The translations under genes were made by a program, and so were the position numbers. 64,000 bases of DNA from Limnohabitans sp. (GTDB taxonomy: Bacteria; Pseudomonadota; Gammaproteobacteria; Burkholderiales; Burkholderiaceae_C), in NCBI RefSeq assembly GCF_023910625.1, contig NZ_JAAVVW010000003.1, positions 930,001-994,000 of the forward strand, given 5' to 3'. Below are positions 57,437-64,000 of this stretch, piece by piece (position 1 is the first letter of the stretch; each line of letters begins with the position of its first letter). Under the pieces are notes generated by a model. That model was given only the letters and a program-made list of their open reading frames with translations. It did no database searches and was not told the origin of the DNA.

Positions 57437-59542
57437 TCAGCCTTGAGCCGGACGATCCAATAAAGCCTTCATCGACAACTTGATGCGGCCTTTTTCGTCC
57501 GTTTCCATGACCTTGACCTTGACGATCTGGCCTTCGCTCAGGTAGTCGGTGACCTTCTCAACACGCTCGTGGGCGATCTGGCTGATGTGCAGCAGACCGT
57601 CTTTGCCAGGCAGTAAATTGATCAGGGCGCCGAAATCCAGGATCTTGGTCACAGGGCCTTCGTAGACCTTGCCGATTTCAACTTCGGCGGTGATCTGCTC
57701 GATGCGTTTCTTGGCGATGTCGGCCTTTTCGCCGTCGGTGGCCGCGATGGTGATCGTGCCGTCTTCGGAGATGTTGATTTGGCAGCCGGTTTCTTCGGTC
57801 AGGGCACGGATGGTCGCGCCCCCCTTGCCGATCACGTCACGGATTTTTTCGGGGTTGATCTTCATGGTGAAGAGCTTGGGCGCGAAATCCGACACTTCTG
57901 TGTTGGCCGTGCTCATCGCCTCTTGCATCTTGCCCAGAATGTGCATGCGGGCTTCTTTGGCTTGGGCCAAAGCGACTTGCATGATCTCTTTGGTGATGCC
58001 TTGGATCTTGATGTCCATCTGCAGCGCGGTGATGCCGTGGGTGGTACCGGCCACTTTGAAGTCCATGTCGCCCAGGTGGTCTTCGTCACCCAAGATGTCG
58101 GTCAACACCGCAAAGCGGTTGTCTTCCTTGATCAAGCCCATGGCGATACCGGCCACGTGGGCTTTCATGGGCACACCGGCGTCCATCATCGACAAGCAAC
58201 CGCCGCAGACCGAAGCCATGGACGACGAACCGTTCGATTCGGTGATCTCGGACACCACACGCACGGTGTAGGGGAACTCTTCTTTGGTCGGCAACACAGC
58301 GGCCAAAGCACGCTTGGCCAAACGGCCGTGACCGATTTCGCGGCGCTTGGTGCTGCCCATGCGGCCCACTTCGCCAGTGGCAAAGGGAGGCATGTTGTAG
58401 TGAAACATGAAGCGGTCTTCGAACTCGCCTGCCAATGCGTCGATGCGCTGTGCATCGCGCTCGGTGCCCAAGGTGGTGATGACCAAAGCCTGGGTTTCGC
58501 CACGTGTGAACAGGGCCGAGCCGTGTGTACGGGGCAGCACGCTGTTGCGGATTTCGATGGGGCGCACAGTGCGTGTGTCGCGGCCGTCGATGCGGGGCTC
58601 ACCGGCCAAAATCTGGCTGCGCACAATGCGCGCTTCGATTTCGAACATCAGGCCGTCCAGCTTGACGCCGTCAAAGGCCACGCCCTCTTCGGCCAAAGCC
58701 ACTTTGACCGAAGCGTAGGCTTCGCGGCAAGCGTGTGTACGGGCTTGCTTGTTGCGGATTTGGTATGCAGCGCGCAGTTTTTCTTCTGCCAATGAAGCCA
58801 GTTTGGTTTCGAAAGCCGTGTCGCGGGCAGGCGCTTGCCAGTCCCATACGGGCTTGCCGGCTTCGCGCACCAGCTCGTGGATTGCGTTGATGGCAATGGC
58901 CGATTGCTCGTGGCCGTACACCACACCACCCAACATGATTTCTTCGGACAACTGCAGGGCTTCGGATTCAACCATCAGCACTGCGGCTTCGGTACCGGCC
59001 ACCACCAGGTCCATCACGCTGTCTTTGCGCTGGGTCTGGCCGGGGTTCAGCACGTATTCGCCGTTGATGTAACCCACGCGGGCTGCACCGATGGGGCCGT
59101 TGAATGGGATGCCCGAGATGGACAAAGCAGCAGACACGGCGATCATCGCGGCGATGTCAGCGTCGACTTCAGGGTTCAAAGACACGGTGTGGATGACCAC
59201 ATGCACGTCGTTGTAGAAACCTTCGGGGAACAGAGGACGGATCGGGCGGTCAATCAGACGGCTCGTCAGGGTCTCGTGCTCGCTGGGCTTGGCTTCACGC
59301 TTGAAGAAGCTGCCGGGGATCTTGCCTGCAGCGTAAGTCTTCTCGATGTAATCGACGGTGAGCGGGAAGAAATCTTGACCGGCTTTGGCGATCTTGGAAC
59401 CCACGACGGTGGCGAGCACGACGGTGCCTTCCATGTCGAGCAGCACAGCGCCGCCGGCTTGGCGGGCGACTTCGCCAGTTTCCATCTTGACCGTGTGCTG
59501 GCCCCACTGGAATGTTTTGGTGACTTTATTGAAAATAGACAT
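57437..59542 (-). CDS. pnp: polyribonucleotide nucleotidyltransferase (PNPase)
   Basis: A 701-residue PNPase: first RNase PH domain ([15 protein letters not shown]), helical spacer, second catalytic RNase PH domain ([40 protein letters not shown]), KH domain ([20 protein letters not shown]) and S1 domain ([28 protein letters not shown]). Degrades RNA phosphorolytically. Start at [14 protein letters not shown]. Follows rpsO on the same strand, beyond a terminator. Confidence 0.95.
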   Translation of the reverse strand: MSIFNKVTKTFQWGQHTVKMETGEVARQAGGAVLLDMEGTVVLATVVGSKIAKAGQDFFPLTVDYIEKTYAAGKIPGSFFKREAKPSEHETLTSRLIDRPIRPLFPEGFYNDVHVVIHTVSLNPEVDADIAAMIAVSAALSISGIPFNGPIGAARVGYINGEYVLNPGQTQRKDSVMDLVVAGTEAAVLMVESEALQLSEEIMLGGVVYGHEQSAIAINAIHELVREAGKPVWDWQAPARDTAFETKLASLAEEKLRAAYQIRNKQARTHACREAYASVKVALAEEGVAFDGVKLDGLMFEIEARIVRSQILAGEPRIDGRDTRTVRPIEIRNSVLPRTHGSALFTRGETQALVITTLGTERDAQRIDALAGEFEDRFMFHYNMPPFATGEVGRMGSTKRREIGHGRLAKRALAAVLPTKEEFPYTVRVVSEITESNGSSSMASVCGGCLSMMDAGVPMKAHVAGIAMGLIKEDNRFAVLTDILGDEDHLGDMDFKVAGTTHGITALQMDIKIQGITKEIMQVALAQAKEARMHILGKMQEAMSTANTEVSDFAPKLFTMKINPEKIRDVIGKGGATIRALTEETGCQINISEDGTITIAATDGEKADIAKKRIEQITAEVEIGKVYEGPVTKILDFGALINLLPGKDGLLHISQIAHERVEKVTDYLSEGQIVKVKVMETDEKGRIKLSMKALLDRPAQG

Positions 59543-59699
59543 GTTCAGAACTCCTGAAAACAAAAGCGCATGAGGCTGCACTGTGGGCCCGGAAGATGAC
59601 GCTCTGAACTCGATGCCATTCCACAAAACCTTGGGTTCAAAGCCTTGTGGAATGACACAGCGCGGGTTCTTTGTGGCAAATTCCGAAGAAAAAAAGAAT

Positions 59700-59736
59700 A
59701 AAGCGCCTGAGCTAGTGAACTAACTCAGGCGCTTTT
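59700..59736 (-). terminator. rho-independent terminator of rpsO
   Basis: On the minus strand AAAGCGCCTGAG pairs perfectly with CTCAGGCGCTTT (arms 59735-59724 and 59711-59700), with TAGT/ACTA extending the stem, followed by a T-rich stretch. It lies between rpsO (stop 59752) and pnp and would attenuate read-through, as in E. coli rpsO-pnp. Confidence 0.9.
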
Positions 59737-59751
59737 CATCTGGTGTGACGA

Positions 59752-60018
59752 TTACTTGCGCAGGCCAAGTTTGGCGATCAGTGCAACGTAACGGTCAGCA
59801 TCACGGGACTTGAGGTAGTCGAGCAATTTGCGGCGACGGCTGACCATGCGCAGCAAACCACGGCGACCGTGATGGTCTTTGGCGTGTGTTTTGAAGTGGG
59901 GTGTCAGCTCGTTGATACGGGCTGTGAGCAAAGCCACCTGGACTTCTGGGGACCCAGTGTCGTTGGCAGCACGGGCATTGGCCTTAACGACCTCGGCCTT
60001 GATGGAGAATGCAATCAT
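59752..60018 (-). CDS. rpsO: 30S ribosomal protein S15
   Basis: An 88-residue S15 with [48 protein letters not shown], near-identical to the family pattern. Binds 16S rRNA early in 30S assembly. The leader from the -10 site at about 60130 is roughly 100 bases, room for autogenous control. Followed by a terminator and pnp. Confidence 0.97.
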   Translation of the reverse strand: MIAFSIKAEVVKANARAANDTGSPEVQVALLTARINELTPHFKTHAKDHHGRRGLLRMVSRRRKLLDYLKSRDADRYVALIAKLGLRK

Positions 60019-60129
60019 GAAGTTCCCTTGTTATTTCGCTGGATTCCTGAGAAAGACAGCGTGTCAATGACTTGCGCCAACTGCCGGAACAGCGGCTGGC
60101 GTGCGCTTTACAAATCGCAAAGCAGGGCA

Positions 60130-60135
60130 ATTATA
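60130..60135 (-). promoter_or_regulatory. -10 element upstream of rpsO
   Basis: The minus strand reads TATAAT at 60135-60130, a consensus -10, about 112 bases upstream of the rpsO start. No strong -35 is seen at 16-18 bases; TTGCGG lies 22 bases upstream. Activity inferred from position. Confidence 0.5.
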
Positions 60136-60181
60136 GCCGGGAAGCCTCTGCGTTCGCCCGCAACGCCGGACATACCTCGAC

Positions 60182-60366
60182 CTAGCGGCCCAGCAAGCCC
60201 CCTTTGGCGTTGGTCTCTTCGACGGCCAGCTGCCAGCCTTGCTTGTAGAGCTGGGTGAACTGCGGCATGGCTGAATAACTGTTGATCTCACCGATTTTGA
60301 TCGGGATCTGGGCGAAAACAGTGCTGGCGGCAGCGCTCAGCAAACCAGTGGCATCAGGCGTTTCAT
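60182..60366 (-). pseudogene. remnant of a branched-chain amino-acid ABC binding-protein gene (LivK-like)
   Basis: From ATG 60366 the minus strand encodes a signal-peptide start (MKRLMPLV), then a one-base loss in the T-run shifts the frame to LLSAAASTVFAQIPIKIGEINSYSAMPQFTQLYKQGWQLAVEE and AKGGLLGR, where a TAG at about 60182 stops it. This matches the first 60 residues or so of periplasmic LivK/urea-binding proteins, normally about 380 residues. The remaining 300-odd codons are absent and the rpsO promoter follows directly. Confidence 0.75.
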
Positions 60367-60509
60367 CATCGGGTCCCAGGATCAATGGATCAAAAAAAGT
60401 GACTGGAACCGCCGACCATCATTTCGCTGCCTAAAAGACATGCAACAAGCTTGGCGCCCCCTCAAGCAAGCCCAAGCCCAACACAGCCCCGGCTGATAAT
60501 GGTCTGGCC

Positions 60510-61397
60510 ATGAACGGACGTCAATTCAACCAACTTGTTCTTTTGTCGGCCGTTTGGGGCGGCTCGTTTCCGCTCATCCGCGTGGCCGCCCCGGCCTTTG
60601 GCCCTGTGGCCATGGCTTGCCTGCGCTGCGCCCTGGCGGCACTGGTGCTCAGCGCCATCATGCGTTGGACGCGCCAAGCCTGGCCAGCCCGCGAACACTG
60701 GCGCTCTCTCACCGGGCTGGGCATCTTGACGCTGGTGGTGCCCTTTGTTTTGTTCAACTGGGCCGGGCTGGTCTTGCCGGCCGGGTATTCGGCCGTGCTC
60801 AACGCCACCGCCCCCATGTTCGGCGTCTTGGCTGGGGTGATGTTGGCCCAAGAACGCTTCACGCCCAGCAAAATGGTCGGTTGTGTGCTCGGCTTTCTGG
60901 GTGTGACCTTGTTGCTGGGCTTGGGGCCCGTGAACCCGGACCTCAAGGTGCTGCTGGCCGCCTTGGCCTGCGTGGTGGCCGCTGGCTGTTATGGCTTTGG
61001 GGCCATCTTCATGAAGCGTGCCACCTTGGAACACCACGCGCTGCCTGCCTCGGCAGTGGTGCACCTGACCAGCGCACTGGTGCTGGTGCCCGCTGCCGCG
61101 GCCACCGCCCCCAGCCAAGCGGTGGGCCTGCCCGCGCTGCTGGCTTTGCTGGTGCTGGGTGCGGTCACCTCGGGTTTTACCTACTGGATCAGCATGCGCC
61201 TGATGCGCGAGATCCCGGCCAGCGCCTCCACCTCTTCGGCTTTTTTGATTCCCCTTTTCGGTGTGTCCTGGGGGGCCTTGTTTTTGGACGAACCCCTCAC
61301 ACCCGGCCTGCTGCCAGGCGTGCTGCTCATCTTGATCGCCTCGGCATTGCTCACCGGATTCAACCCCTTTCGAAGCTTCCAACGCAGGGAACACTGA
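60510..61397 (+). CDS. EamA/DMT-family transporter
   Basis: A 295-residue, ten-helix permease of two EamA repeats. It has LLSAVWGGSFPLIRVAAPAFGPVAMACLRCALAAL, LNATAPMFGVLAGVML and, in the second half, YGFGAIFMKRATLE with TSGFTYWISMRLMREIPAS and FLIPLFGVSWGALFLDEPLTP. Exports small metabolites such as amino acids; substrate unknown. Upstream gap from the LivK remnant shows no gene. Confidence 0.88.
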   Translation: MNGRQFNQLVLLSAVWGGSFPLIRVAAPAFGPVAMACLRCALAALVLSAIMRWTRQAWPAREHWRSLTGLGILTLVVPFVLFNWAGLVLPAGYSAVLNATAPMFGVLAGVMLAQERFTPSKMVGCVLGFLGVTLLLGLGPVNPDLKVLLAALACVVAAGCYGFGAIFMKRATLEHHALPASAVVHLTSALVLVPAAAATAPSQAVGLPALLALLVLGAVTSGFTYWISMRLMREIPASASTSSAFLIPLFGVSWGALFLDEPLTPGLLPGVLLILIASALLTGFNPFRSFQRREH

Positions 61398-61415
61398 GCC
61401 AAAATCCAACACCAC

Positions 61416-61470
61416 TCTTATAAACCAAAATAATATATGCCCAACTAAAAAATCGTTTGTTAAAGCATAA
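61416..61470 (+). promoter_or_regulatory. AT-rich regulatory region before the TauE/cysI pair
   Basis: Bases 61416-61470, in the 94-base gap, are markedly AT-rich (TTATAAACCAAAATAATATA-like) in a GC-rich neighbourhood. The position before a sulfite exporter and sulfite reductase suits a promoter with a CysB/Cbl-type site, but I can define no exact -35/-10 pair. Confidence 0.3.
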
Positions 61471-61491
61471 AGGCACCCTACAGTCGCCCCC

Positions 61492-62280
61492 ATGGTTGAT
61501 TTGGCTTATGTCTTTGCAGGTTTTTTCGTGGGCACCATCGTGGGCTTGACGGGGGGTGGCGGCTCTTTGATGACGCCGCTCTTGATCTTTTTCTTTGGCG
61601 TGAAGCCCTACATGGCCGTAGGCACCGACTTGCTGTTTGCGGCTTTCACCAAGTTAGGCGGCACCGTCAGCTTTGCCCGACAGCGCATCGTGCCCTGGCG
61701 TGTGGTGGGCTTGCTCAGTGCGGGCAGCATTCCGGCCTGCTTGGTGACCCTGGGCTTTTTGCACTGGGTGGGACCGGCCTCCCCCGAGGTGCAGTCGCTG
61801 ATGACCACCACTTTGGGTGTGGCCTTGCTGCTGACGGCCGCCGCCATGCTCTACAAGGCCATTCGCGGCCAACAGCTGCCCCGCCACCTGGTCGCCGCCG
61901 ACGAAGCCCGCGCCAGCACCCCTCGCCACTGGAGCCTGCCGGTGCTGTTTGGCGCGCTGATCGGCATCTTGGTCACCCTCACCTCGGTGGGCGCGGGCGC
62001 CATTGGCGTCACCGTGCTGCTCTTGCTGTACCCGATGCTGCCCCTGCCGCGCATCGTGGCGGCCGACATCGCTTATGCCGTGCCACTCACGCTGCTGGCG
62101 GGCTTGGGCCACGCCTCCATGGGTTCGGTCGATTGGGCCTTGCTGGCCAAGTTGCTGGCGGGCTCGTTGCCCGGCATCTGGCTGGGCTCGCGCCTGACCC
62201 AACACACGCCGGATCGCGTGATCCGCTCCTTGCTTTCCGTCCTGCTGGCCTGGGCTGGCACCAAACTGGTTTTGATCTGA
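61492..62280 (+). CDS. TauE/SafE-family sulfite/sulfonate exporter
   Basis: A 262-residue TSUP permease. It has GFFVGTIVGLTGGGGSLMTPLLIFFFGV, YMAVGTDLLFAAFTKLGG, and in the second half GILVTLTSVGAGAIGVTVLLLLYP with SMGSVDWALLAKLLAGSLPGIWLGS. Such proteins export sulfite, taurine-derived sulfur or sulfoacetate. The neighbouring cysI strongly suggests control of cytoplasmic sulfite. cysI starts 9 bases later. Confidence 0.88.
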   Translation: MVDLAYVFAGFFVGTIVGLTGGGGSLMTPLLIFFFGVKPYMAVGTDLLFAAFTKLGGTVSFARQRIVPWRVVGLLSAGSIPACLVTLGFLHWVGPASPEVQSLMTTTLGVALLLTAAAMLYKAIRGQQLPRHLVAADEARASTPRHWSLPVLFGALIGILVTLTSVGAGAIGVTVLLLLYPMLPLPRIVAADIAYAVPLTLLAGLGHASMGSVDWALLAKLLAGSLPGIWLGSRLTQHTPDRVIRSLLSVLLAWAGTKLVLI

Positions 62281-62289
62281 GTTATTCCC

Positions 62290-64000
62290 ATGTACCAATA
62301 CACCGAATTTGACAAACAGTTCGTGCGCGCCCGCGCCGCACAGCACCGCGACCAACTCGAGCGCTTTGAAGCAGGCCAATTGACCAGCGATCAGTTCAAA
62401 CCCCTGCGCCTGCAAAACGGCTGGTACGTGCAGCGTTACGCCCCCATGCTGCGCGTGGCCGTGCCTTACGGCGAAATCTCGGCACCCCAGCTCAAAGTGC
62501 TGGCCCAAATCGCCCGCGAGTACGACACGCCCGACGCCGCCTTGTTGGCCGAGGCCCAGGCCACGCAAGACAAAATTGCAGGCCCAGCCCCAAAGCTGAC
62601 CACCAACTACGGTCACTTCACCACCCGCCAAAACGTGCAGTTCAACTGGATTCCCCTGTCCCAATCGGCTGACGTGATGGACCTCTTGGCCACCGTGAAC
62701 CTGCACGGCATCCAGACCAGCGGCAACTGCATCCGCAACACCACCAGCGACGCGCTGGCCGGTGTGGCGGTGGACGAAGTGGCCGATCCCCGGCCCTACG
62801 CCGAGCTGATTCGCCAGTGGAGCACGCTGCACCCCGAATTCGCCTTTTTGCCCCGCAAGTTCAAGATCGCGATCACCGGCGCAGCCGAAGACCGCGCCGC
62901 CATTGGCTGGCACGACGTGGGCCTGCAAATGGTCAAGAACGCATCGGGCGAAGTGGGCTTCAAAGTGCTGGTGGGTGGCGGCATGGGCCGCACCCCGGTG
63001 GTGGGCACGCAGATCCGCGAGTTCTTGCCCTGGAACCAGATCATGAATTACCTCGAAGCCGTGATCCGCGTCTACAACCGCTGGGGCCGGCGCGACAACC
63101 TGTACAAGGCGCGCATCAAAATTTTGGTGAAAGCCGAAGGCCAGCGTTACTTTGACGAAGTCGAGGCCGAATACCAAGACATTTTGATCAAGGACGGCGG
63201 CCTGCACACCATCCCGCAAGCCGAGTTCGACCGCGTGGCCGCCTGCTTTGCCGCGCCTGCTTTGCACCTGCCAAACGATGCGTCGTGGGCCGCCAAGGCC
63301 GAAGCCGATGTCAGCATCGAAGCGGCCAAAACGCCCGCCTTTGCCCGCTGGATCGCGCAAAACGTCAAACCGCACCAAAACCCCGCGCTGCGCGCTGTGA
63401 GCCTGTCGTTCAAGCGCGTGGGCCAGGCCCCCGGAGACGCCACGGACGACCAGCTCGATGCTGCTGCCGCACTGGTCGCCCAATATTCCTCAGGCGAAGC
63501 CCGCGTGACGCACACCCAAAACCTGGTGCTGCCCTGGGTGCGCCTGGACCAACTGCACGCCCTGTGGCTCGAAGCCAAGGCCTTGGGCTTGGCCCAACCG
63601 AACATTGGCCTGCTGACCGACATGATCGCCTGCCCCGGCGGCGACTATTGCGCGCTGGCCAATGCCCGTTCGCTGCCCTTGGCGGCCGCCATCACCGAGC
63701 GCTACCAGGACCTGGACGAGCTGAACGACCTGGGCCCCATCGACTTTCACATCAGCGGCTGCATCAACTCCTGCGGCCACCACCACTCGGGCCACATCGG
63801 CATCTTGGGCGTCGACAAGGACGGCAAGGAGTGGTACCAGGTCACGCTGGGCGGCTCGGACGGCAAAGACCTGTCAGGCCCCACCACTCCCGGCAAAGTA
63901 GTCGGCCCTTCGTTCTCTTCGTTTGAAGTGCCCGACGTGATCGAAGCGATGCTGGACACCTACAAAGCACTGCGCCAGCCGGTGCTGGGCCGCCACGAAT
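62290..64000 (+). CDS. cysI: nitrite/sulfite reductase haemoprotein, 3' end outside window
   Basis: About 570 codons are visible. Ferredoxin-like half-domains and sirohaem regions show TTNYGHFTTRQNVQFNWIPL, TSGNCIRNTTSDALAGV (ferredoxin-like, sirohaem contact), FKVLVGGGMGRTPVVG, the 4Fe-4S motif IACPGGDYCALA and SGCINSCGHHHSGHIGILG. This fits CysI/SiR reducing sulfite to sulfide in assimilation. A nitrite reductase is less likely given the TauE/SafE partner. Reads open to the window end. Confidence 0.9.
   Translation, partial: MYQYTEFDKQFVRARAAQHRDQLERFEAGQLTSDQFKPLRLQNGWYVQRYAPMLRVAVPYGEISAPQLKVLAQIAREYDTPDAALLAEAQATQDKIAGPAPKLTTNYGHFTTRQNVQFNWIPLSQSADVMDLLATVNLHGIQTSGNCIRNTTSDALAGVAVDEVADPRPYAELIRQWSTLHPEFAFLPRKFKIAITGAAEDRAAIGWHDVGLQMVKNASGEVGFKVLVGGGMGRTPVVGTQIREFLPWNQIMNYLEAVIRVYNRWGRRDNLYKARIKILVKAEGQRYFDEVEAEYQDILIKDGGLHTIPQAEFDRVAACFAAPALHLPNDASWAAKAEADVSIEAAKTPAFARWIAQNVKPHQNPALRAVSLSFKRVGQAPGDATDDQLDAAAALVAQYSSGEARVTHTQNLVLPWVRLDQLHALWLEAKALGLAQPNIGLLTDMIACPGGDYCALANARSLPLAAAITERYQDLDELNDLGPIDFHISGCINSCGHHHSGHIGILGVDKDGKEWYQVTLGGSDGKDLSGPTTPGKVVGPSFSSFEVPDVIEAMLDTYKALRQPVLGRHE

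Overview
The window is a high-GC proteobacterial chromosome segment, most likely from the Burkholderiales and probably a freshwater Comamonadaceae (Limnohabitans/Rhodoferax-like). This rests on the continuous nuoA-N operon followed by DUF2818, NUDIX and DUF1178 genes, the queG/tsaE/amiC/mutL/miaA block, an orphan Bug-family (tripartite tricarboxylate) binding protein, and the TauE/SafE-cysI pair. The species call is inference; no 16S gene is present.

Layout. 1-6046: a YihY-type membrane protein, DUF2069, a GlcD-type flavoprotein, three small envelope/stress genes, then thyA-folA-xth. 6047-13236: an accessory island with a BrxD/DUF2791-type ATPase, an 807-residue repeat protein carrying a DUF1566 domain and a TerB-C-like tail, an unlisted 31-codon ORF, an FRG-domain protein and a BrxHI/Lhr-like helicase. 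13332-25798: two sets of ATP-grasp, alpha-E and transglutaminase genes (one split, one fused) on either side of comEC. 25799-30424: xerD, a Bug protein, an AEC permease, queG and tsaE. 30414-37143: amiC, dedA, mutL, a Bcr/CflA exporter, miaA and arfB. 37140-38745: a hipBA-like toxin-antitoxin pair with a palindromic operator. 38943-54843 (minus strand): DUF1178, NUDIX, DUF2818 and the whole nuo operon. 54910-60018: tRNA-Leu(GAG), secG, tpiA, a quinone oxidoreductase, pnp and rpsO. 60182-64000: the remnant of a branched-chain amino-acid binding protein gene, a DMT permease, TauE/SafE and the start of cysI.

The most interesting segment is 6385-13236. Its outer genes (ATPase, helicase) have near-host base composition. 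The centre is AT-rich, and the composition break falls inside the 807-codon gene, so a foreign, possibly exchangeable recognition module appears attached to a conserved C-terminal adaptor. I read this as a candidate defence or DNA-damage system built on a BrxD/TerB-C/helicase core with an FRG effector. The function is inferred.

Quality caveat: four otherwise intact conserved genes (thyA, the transglutaminase-DUF2126 gene, a second transglutaminase, nuoL) are broken by single-base indels, nearly all insertions. I take these mainly as consensus errors, which matters to anyone using the predicted proteins.
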